From positions 204,564 through 268,563 of the forward strand of contig JAUIFO010000003.1 of assembly GCA_030430385.1 (NCBI GenBank): a stretch of 64,000 nt of DNA, written 5' to 3'. This DNA is from Bacteroidia bacterium. GTDB taxonomy: Bacteria > Bacteroidota > Bacteroidia > Flavobacteriales > Flavobacteriaceae. The position numbers and the translations under genes were made by a program. The notes under the pieces were generated by a model that was given only the letters and a program-made list of their open reading frames with translations, was not told the DNA's origin and ran no database searches. Of this stretch, positions 57,929 through 64,000 are shown one piece after another; position 1 is the stretch's first letter, and every line of letters starts with the position of its first letter.

Positions 57929-60900
57929 ATGAAATTACGTCAGCTTTACATTCTTCTTTTCTGCTTCACTTTAATATACGCTTGTAAAAAACAAGACGCG
58001 ATTACGCAAGAGACCGATAATCTGTTTAAGTACAGAGATTATATTAGTTACACCTCTTCTGGACTGCAATCTGTTGCAGAACCCATTGTGATTAATCTTT
58101 CAAAACCTGTTGAAGGTTGGAAAGACGGATTAGAAATTACTGAAGCACTGGTTCGTATTTCTCCTTATGTGGAAGGCAAACTTAAAACCACCAACAATCA
58201 TACATTGGTGTTTTTTCCAGATGAGTATTTAGATCCAGCTACGGAATATTCGGTGCAACTAAAGTTAGATCATATTTACAAAGACATTCCTTCAGAATAT
58301 AAAGATTACGTGTTTCAATTTAAAACTATCACGCCGAGTTTTTCTTTAGACACTAGAGATCTTCAATCGTATTCAAAACACTGGCAATATCTTGATCTCA
58401 CTATTAAGTCTTCAGATATCATTTCTCTAAAGGATGCTAAAACCCTTGTAAAAGCATCTCAAAATGGTAAGCCACTCAACATTCATTTTAATGAATTGAT
58501 GGACAACACAAAATTTTATGAGCTCAGAATAGATAGTATTCAACGTATGGTAGACGATACTGAGATTACGATTCGTTGGAATGGGAAAACCATTAAAGCT
58601 GAAAACAAAGGCGAAAACACATTTGCAATTCCTGGTATCAACAATTTTACAATAACTAATGTTGAAGCTATAAGAAGTCCAGAGCAATATCTATTAGTGA
58701 ATTTTTCCGACCCACTGAAAAAACAACAAAACTTTGATGGTTTGGTAAGTATTCAAAATACTAAAACCCCAAAGTACAGTGTAGATGGCAATGTCTTAAA
58801 GGTGTATCCTGAAAGCAAATTGGTTGGCGACATACAGGTCGATGTTTTTCAAGGGATCACCAATACAGATGGTTATAAATTAAAACATCCTTTTTCTGAA
58901 ATCATCTCTTTTGAAGAGCTAAAGCCGTATATACGTCTTATTAGTAATGGTACTATTTTACCGAATTCAAACGATTTAAAATTCAATTTTGAAGCTGTAA
59001 ACCTCAGTGCTGTTGATGTTAGGGTTATCAAAATATTTGAAGACAATGTCCTTCAATTTCTTCAGGATAATCCAATGAACAGTCATAATCAAAATGAAAT
59101 AAAACGCGTTGGTCGCAGAATTGCAAAACAGACAATTCAATTACAAACAGCTTCAGAAAATTCAGGGAAATGGAAAGCCTATAGTATTGATCTATCTAAA
59201 TTCTTTAAAGCAGATCCAGGAGCGATCTATCGCGTAGAATTAAGCTACAATAAGCGCTATTCACTATACAATTGTGAGGCGAATTCTGATTCAGAAATTG
59301 ATAATGAGGATGCTTACGAAGATTATTATGAAGAAGATATTTACTATGACGATTATTACGCAAATTCAGATACACAAGATGACGACTTAAGAGAGGAAGC
59401 TTATTGGGATAATCGTGCGTACAGATATAGAAACTACGTGTATAATTGGAGGCAACGTGAAAACCCTTGTCATGATGCGTATTATAACGATAGTAAAATT
59501 GTCGCGCAAAATGTCATCGCGTCAAATCTAGGTGTTATTGCAAAGCAAGGTGCTGACCAAAGCTATTACTTTGCGGTTACTAATATTTTAAATACCAACC
59601 CTGAATCTGGAGCGACAGTCACACTGTATAACTACCAACAGCAAGAAATCGGTTCTGTAACTACAAATAGCGAAGGCTTGGCAACAATTGAAGCTAATAA
59701 GTTTGCAAGTTTTGCTATTGTTTCAAAAGGAAAACATACAAGTTATATGCGACTTACAGATGGAAACTCCTTATCCCTAAGTAAATTTGATGTATCTGGA
59801 AAGCGATTACAACGCGGACTCAAAGGTTATATTTATGGCGAACGAGGTGTTTGGCGGCCAGGAGATTCTTTATTTCTAACATTTATGTTGAATGACAAGA
59901 CCAATCCGCTTCCAAAAGGTCATCCTGTAAAACTTGAAGTCACAGATCCTAATGGTAAACTCGTGTACAGAAATATTACCTCAAATCATGTTAATAATTT
60001 TTATAAGTTCATTGTTCCTACCGTTTCTGAAGGAACAACAGGAAACTATAACGCTAAAGTTTCTGTTGGTGGTGCGCAATTTTATAAGGCTTTAAAAGTT
60101 GAAACGGTAAAACCTAACCGACTCAAAATTAAAATTGATTTTGAAGATGCTATTCTTTCAAATAATAAACCGCTAAACGGAACATTAGATGTAAAGTGGC
60201 TTCATGGTGCTCCAGCTAAAAATATCAAAGCAGAGATCAAAGCGAAGTTCAGTACTACATATACTGGCTTTGAAAATTACAAAGGATACATTTTTAGGGA
60301 TCCTACCAAAAAATTCAATAGTGAAGAATTAAATGTGTTTGAAGACACATTAGACGAGAACGGAAAAGCAACACTAACAACTAATTTAGATATTGGTAAA
60401 AATGCGCCAGGCATGCTACAAGGTCAATTTTTAGTTCGTGCTTTTGAAAATGGAGGCAATTTTTCATTAGACGCGTTTACCAAGGTCGTCTCTCCTTATG
60501 ATTCTTATGTAGGTTTACGTTCACCTGAAGGACACTATTATGGGTCTTACACTACAAATTCGACACACAGGTTTGAGATCGCAACTGTTGATAAAAATGG
60601 ACGTCCTGTAAAACGAGATTCGCTTGAGGTTAAGGTCTATAAAATAGAATGGCGTTGGTGGTGGAATTCATCTTATGACAATTTATCAAACTATGTATCC
60701 AGTAGTTATCACAGACCTGTTTTGGAACAACACATTACAACAGGTAGCAATGGAAAAACATCTTTTGACATAAAAATCCCTGAAGAACAACGTGGTCGTT
60801 ACCTTATAAGAGTTTATGATCCAGTAAGTGGTCATGCCACTGGACGAACTGCGTATTTTTATAAAGACTGGTCTGGTTTCTCCTCAGGTGCTGATAAAGA

Positions 60901-63511
60901 AGCAGCAAAAATGTTGGTATTTACTTCAGATAAAACATCTTACAATGTTGGTGAAACAGCAACTATAACATTTCCTTCTGGAGAAGAAGGTCGTGCGTTG
61001 ATAAGTATTGAAAATGGATCTGATGTCATTGAACACAAATGGGTTAAAACTACTTCGGGAGAGACTTCAGTTCAAATTCCGATCACTTCAGAAATGGCGC
61101 CAAATGTATTTGTAAATATTTCATTATTACAACCACATGCTATTACTAGTAATGATTTACCGCTTCGTTTGTATGGTGTGATTCCTATTCTGGTTGAAGA
61201 CCCTAAAACGATTTTAGAACCTGAGCTTCGTATGGCAAGTGTGCTGCGTCCTGAACAAGAGTTTGAAGTCTTTGTTTCTGAAAAAAACAACAAATCAATG
61301 ACCTATACCATTGCTATGGTAGAAGAAGGTTTATTGGATTTAACCCGTTTTAAAACACCTAACGCTTGGGACGAATTTTACACACGAGAAGCACTTGGAG
61401 TAAAGACTTGGGATATATTTGATCATGTGATTGGTGCTTATTCAGGAAGTATTGATCAAGTATTTGCAATTGGTGGTGATGGAAATGCAGCCAAAGGAAA
61501 AAACAAAAAAGCAAACCGTTTCAAACCTGTTGTAACCTTTTTAGGCCCTTTTGAATTAGAACCAGGAGGTAGAGCTTCTCATAAATTAAAAATGCCAAAT
61601 TACATTGGAGCCGTAAGAACAATGGTTGTAGCAGGCAATAACACAACGGAAGCTTACGGAAGCACTGACAAATCTGTTGAAGTCAAAAAACCATTAATGG
61701 TTTTAGCAACTTTACCTCGAAAATTAAGTCCAGGTGAAAAAGTGACCCTGCCTGTAACTGTATTTGCTATGGAACCAAAAATGAAGCAGGTAAATTTAAA
61801 GCTTAATTTAAGTGATGGGATTTCTGTTGTCGGTAATGCGGCCAAACAACTTTCTTTTTCTAAACCTGATGAGCAAATGGCTTATTTTGAATTAGATGTG
61901 AGTAAGGCTAAAGGGATTAATACCGTCGAAGTCATTGCTAGTGGACATGGAGAAACTTCAACATATAAAGTAGCGCTAGACGTTATTAATCCAAATCCAT
62001 TGACATCGCAATTTGAGACGATGGAATTAACTGCAAATGCAAATCAAAGTATAAACTTTTCAACCTTTGGTGTGCCTGGTTCAAATACCGCTTCAGTTGA
62101 ATTTTCAACCTTGCCTCCAATGGATTTTTCAAAACGATTACAATACTTGATTCGTTATCCGCATGGGTGTGTTGAGCAAACCACTTCAAGTGTGTTTCCG
62201 CAGCTATTCTTAAGCGATATCTTCGATTTAAAATATGATAAAAAACAAAGTATTCAAGCCAATATAGAACAAGGCATTAAGCGTTTAGGCAACTTTCAAA
62301 AATCTCATGGTGGACTCAGCTATTGGTCTGGAGAACATGCCGCAAATGATTGGGGAACGAGTTATGCTGGTCATTTTATGATTGAAGCAGAAAAAAAAGG
62401 TTATGTGTTGCCATTAACATTTAAATCGAATTGGTTGAAATATCAAAAGAAGGCAGCACGTGATTGGAGACCAAGTTATAGACATTATAATTCTGATCTA
62501 GCACAAGCTTACAGACTCTATACATTGGCTTTAGCTGGAAGTCCTGACTTAGCCTCAATGAATAGACTTCGTGAGTTTGAAGAAATCTCTAACGAAGCTA
62601 AATGGCGTCTGGCTGCTGCATACGCACTTGCAGGTCAAAAAGAAGCAAGTGAAAAGCTTTCAAGAATTGCTAATATCAATTTTGAAGCTTACGATGATTA
62701 TTATACTTATGGTTCTGTAGACAGAAATAGAGCTATGGCCTTAGAAACTATGGTATTGACCAAAGACACGCAATTAAAAACTCTTGCTAAACAAATTGCT
62801 AATGCACTCTCAAGCGATAATTGGATGAGTACCCAAACTACTGCATATAGCTTGCTTGCAATGGCTAAACTTGTGAATGCTAATGGTGGAAAAAATATGA
62901 ATTTAGAATATCATATAAATGGTACTAATGAAACTATAAATACTAAAAGCAGTATTGCACAAAGAGACCTTAACATTCAAGATGGACTAAATACGCTTAC
63001 TGTTAAAAACAAAGACAGTAATTTAGTCTTTGTTCGTGTGCTCAACTCAGGTAAATTACCTCTTGGCAAAGAACTAGCTGAGAAACGCGGTCTTGATGTT
63101 TTGTTAGAATATCGTGATCTAAAAGGGAACCCAATACATGTATCTAAACTTCAACAAGGTCAGGATTTTGTAGCTAAAATTACTGTTTACAATACTAGTA
63201 CTAAGGATGTAAATGATATAGCACTAACACAAATATTTCCTTCTGGATGGGAAATTGTTAATACACGCTTTACCGCATATGGAAATACAACTACGAATTC
63301 TGCTCGATATACAGATATTAGAGACGATCGTATTAATTTTTATTTCGATCTGAAAAGAAAAGGTAATAACCGTAGCTCTAAAACATTCAGCGTGATGTTA
63401 AATGCCTCCTATTTAGGACGATATTATCTTCCGGGAACACAAGTAGAAGCAATGTATGACAATGATTTTTTAGTGAGAAATAAAGGATTCTGGATTGAAG
63501 TAATTAAATAA
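57929..63511 (+). CDS. Bacterial alpha-2-macroglobulin family lipoprotein
   Basis: A ~1860-residue lipoprotein. The ATG at 57929 gives the signal 'LYILLFCFTLIYAC'; a TTG at 57920 would add three residues. Macroglobulin (MG) beta domains run from ~50 onward. An acidic/aromatic patch (~455-510, rich in E, D, Y) is followed by 'RENPCHDAYYND'. MG2/MG-type domain near 620-760 includes 'GYIYGERGVWRPGDSLFLTFMLND'; the A2M core with 'FLGPFELEPGGRASHKLKMPNYIGAVRTMVVA' (ends cited) is at ~1205-1240; and the thioester motif C-V-E-Q occurs in 'YPHGCVEQTTS' (Cys near residue 1414), then an alpha-toroid. It probably traps foreign proteases in the periplasm. The usual partner pbpC is not beside it. Confidence 0.93.
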   Translation: MKLRQLYILLFCFTLIYACKKQDAITQETDNLFKYRDYISYTSSGLQSVAEPIVINLSKPVEGWKDGLEITEALVRISPYVEGKLKTTNNHTLVFFPDEYLDPATEYSVQLKLDHIYKDIPSEYKDYVFQFKTITPSFSLDTRDLQSYSKHWQYLDLTIKSSDIISLKDAKTLVKASQNGKPLNIHFNELMDNTKFYELRIDSIQRMVDDTEITIRWNGKTIKAENKGENTFAIPGINNFTITNVEAIRSPEQYLLVNFSDPLKKQQNFDGLVSIQNTKTPKYSVDGNVLKVYPESKLVGDIQVDVFQGITNTDGYKLKHPFSEIISFEELKPYIRLISNGTILPNSNDLKFNFEAVNLSAVDVRVIKIFEDNVLQFLQDNPMNSHNQNEIKRVGRRIAKQTIQLQTASENSGKWKAYSIDLSKFFKADPGAIYRVELSYNKRYSLYNCEANSDSEIDNEDAYEDYYEEDIYYDDYYANSDTQDDDLREEAYWDNRAYRYRNYVYNWRQRENPCHDAYYNDSKIVAQNVIASNLGVIAKQGADQSYYFAVTNILNTNPESGATVTLYNYQQQEIGSVTTNSEGLATIEANKFASFAIVSKGKHTSYMRLTDGNSLSLSKFDVSGKRLQRGLKGYIYGERGVWRPGDSLFLTFMLNDKTNPLPKGHPVKLEVTDPNGKLVYRNITSNHVNNFYKFIVPTVSEGTTGNYNAKVSVGGAQFYKALKVETVKPNRLKIKIDFEDAILSNNKPLNGTLDVKWLHGAPAKNIKAEIKAKFSTTYTGFENYKGYIFRDPTKKFNSEELNVFEDTLDENGKATLTTNLDIGKNAPGMLQGQFLVRAFENGGNFSLDAFTKVVSPYDSYVGLRSPEGHYYGSYTTNSTHRFEIATVDKNGRPVKRDSLEVKVYKIEWRWWWNSSYDNLSNYVSSSYHRPVLEQHITTGSNGKTSFDIKIPEEQRGRYLIRVYDPVSGHATGRTAYFYKDWSGFSSGADKEAAKMLVFTSDKTSYNVGETATITFPSGEEGRALISIENGSDVIEHKWVKTTSGETSVQIPITSEMAPNVFVNISLLQPHAITSNDLPLRLYGVIPILVEDPKTILEPELRMASVLRPEQEFEVFVSEKNNKSMTYTIAMVEEGLLDLTRFKTPNAWDEFYTREALGVKTWDIFDHVIGAYSGSIDQVFAIGGDGNAAKGKNKKANRFKPVVTFLGPFELEPGGRASHKLKMPNYIGAVRTMVVAGNNTTEAYGSTDKSVEVKKPLMVLATLPRKLSPGEKVTLPVTVFAMEPKMKQVNLKLNLSDGISVVGNAAKQLSFSKPDEQMAYFELDVSKAKGINTVEVIASGHGETSTYKVALDVINPNPLTSQFETMELTANANQSINFSTFGVPGSNTASVEFSTLPPMDFSKRLQYLIRYPHGCVEQTTSSVFPQLFLSDIFDLKYDKKQSIQANIEQGIKRLGNFQKSHGGLSYWSGEHAANDWGTSYAGHFMIEAEKKGYVLPLTFKSNWLKYQKKAARDWRPSYRHYNSDLAQAYRLYTLALAGSPDLASMNRLREFEEISNEAKWRLAAAYALAGQKEASEKLSRIANINFEAYDDYYTYGSVDRNRAMALETMVLTKDTQLKTLAKQIANALSSDNWMSTQTTAYSLLAMAKLVNANGGKNMNLEYHINGTNETINTKSSIAQRDLNIQDGLNTLTVKNKDSNLVFVRVLNSGKLPLGKELAEKRGLDVLLEYRDLKGNPIHVSKLQQGQDFVAKITVYNTSTKDVNDIALTQIFPSGWEIVNTRFTAYGNTTTNSARYTDIRDDRINFYFDLKRKGNNRSSKTFSVMLNASYLGRYYLPGTQVEAMYDNDFLVRNKGFWIEVIK

Positions 63512-63547
63512 TTATTCTGAAATTTATACATCATTAAATTAAAACCT

Positions 63548-63865
63548 ATGAATGGTAATCCGAATTATTATGCAGTGATTTTTACTTCTTTGCTTTCTGA
63601 AAACAATGAAGGTTATCAAGAAATGGCTTCTAAAATGGAAGCCCTCGCAAAAAATCAATCTGGGTTTTTAGGCATAGAAAGTGCAAGAGAACGTACTGGT
63701 ATTACTTTAAGTTACTGGGAAAGTTTAGAAGCTATCAAACAGTGGAAGCGACAATCTGAACATTTAATCGCACAACACAAGGGAAAAGAAGTTTGGTACG
63801 ATTGGTACAAAGTTAGAATATGTAAAGTGGAACGAGAATATGAGTTTTTAAAAAACGATGATTAG
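63548..63865 (+). CDS. Antibiotic biosynthesis monooxygenase (ABM) family protein
   Basis: 105 residues, a dimeric alpha-beta barrel monooxygenase-like protein: 'YYAVIFTSLLSENNEGYQEMASKMEALAKNQSGFLGIESARE', 'GITLSYWESLEAIKQWKRQSEHLIAQHKGKEVWYDWYKVRICKVER' (cited by range: residues 6-47 and 51-97). The W-x-S-x-E-A-I-x-x-W pattern is characteristic. Substrate unknown. Its stop overlaps the end of the convergent gene at the edge by three bases. Confidence 0.88.
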   Translation: MNGNPNYYAVIFTSLLSENNEGYQEMASKMEALAKNQSGFLGIESARERTGITLSYWESLEAIKQWKRQSEHLIAQHKGKEVWYDWYKVRICKVEREYEFLKNDD

Positions 63866-64000
63866 CGTTTCAAGGTAAAGTGGGCTTTAAATTCTTTTCG
63901 CTCTCCAGTGTTTGGTTCATTGTATTCTACCACAAACCAATAATCACTCGTTGGCATTGGACTACCATTATAACTTCCATTCCAACCCTCTCCCGTTGGA
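63862..64000 (-). CDS. Type IX secretion substrate, C-terminal type B sorting tail (gene cut by window edge)
   Basis: The frame is open to the right edge. The 45 residues visible end 'WNGSYNGSPMPTSDYWFVVEY' ... 'KAHFTLKR' stop, which is the pattern of the T9SS type B (CHU_C, gliding-motility-type) sorting domain: W-(N/D)-G-x-Y-x-G-x-x-x-P-(S/T)-x-D-Y-W-(F/Y), then H-F-(T/S)-L-K-R. The protein is therefore a large secreted surface protein encoded mostly outside the window, and its presence means a type IX secretion system is encoded elsewhere. This frame is short inside the window and easy to miss. Confidence 0.85.
   Translation of the reverse strand, partial: PTGEGWNGSYNGSPMPTSDYWFVVEYNEPNTGERKEFKAHFTLKR

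Noticed and set aside
1..64000. tRNA, rRNA, CRISPR, IS or prophage genes
   Set aside because: No transposase or integrase reading frame, no regular repeat-spacer array and no cloverleaf-like segment was noticed in the gaps.

Overview
This is a 64 kb stretch of AT-rich chromosome from a Bacteroidota bacterium, almost certainly a member of the Flavobacteriaceae. Evidence: the aerotolerance (Bat) operon with its E/K/Q-rich BatC, a type IX secretion (type B) sorting tail at the right edge, several lipoproteins with acidic residues right after the lipid cysteine, DUF4199, DUF4286 and DUF1501/DUF1800 families, a fused ornithine-lipid-type acyltransferase, and repeated -7 boxes of the Bacteroidota form TAnnTTTG. 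The genus cannot be fixed from sequence alone. I see no rRNA, tRNA, CRISPR array, insertion sequence or prophage. Most of the window is core chromosome.

Layout. 0-7 kb, plus strand: end of an HTTM protein, serS, a small orphan transcript-like region, a TPR protein, a GNAT, a DUF4286 protein, rsmA and mgtE. 7-14.2 kb: an accessory block with an HNH/NUMOD4 gene behind a hairpin leader, then a minus-strand set of secreted proteins (trypsin-like protease, class-C-type serine hydrolase lipoprotein, two outer-membrane barrels, a DUF4177-like protein, an alpha/beta hydrolase lipoprotein) headed by a membrane-anchored AraC regulator. Two of these genes share a near-duplicate promoter cassette. 14.5-20.1 kb, plus strand: 2-hydroxyacid dehydrogenase, LuxR-type regulator, small VOC/DUF1801/DUF4199 genes, and an arsenic-type operon (ArsR, DUF6428, arsenate reductase-like phosphatase) with a clear palindromic operator but no efflux pump. 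20-25.3 kb: minus-strand operon GNAT-aspartate kinase-fused acyltransferase, then fbp and a TerB-like gene. 25.4-36.4 kb: mfd, a thioredoxin-like protein, a LysM/BON protein, lipoproteins, gpsA and pheS, with many REP-like repeats between them. 36.5-49 kb: cvpA, then minus-strand carbonic anhydrase + SulP transporter and the full Bat operon (moxR, DUF58, DUF4381-like, batA-batE). 49-64 kb: DUF4382 lipoprotein, aldo/keto reductase, SDR, HD, AlbA-type protein, DUF1501/DUF1800 pair, ALDH7, a giant alpha-2-macroglobulin and a monooxygenase-like gene.

The points most worth a second look are: a REP-like palindrome that appears to have inserted in frame into mfd and become protein; the ~120 bp promoter cassette duplicated upstream of two genes beside the AraC regulator, carrying the last codons of the regulator; a DUF3471 domain attached to a trypsin-type protease next to a serine hydrolase that lacks it; an orphan two-terminator mini-transcript at 1.66-1.97 kb; and the HNH leader hairpin. 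I did not find a wholly new multi-gene system that I can defend.
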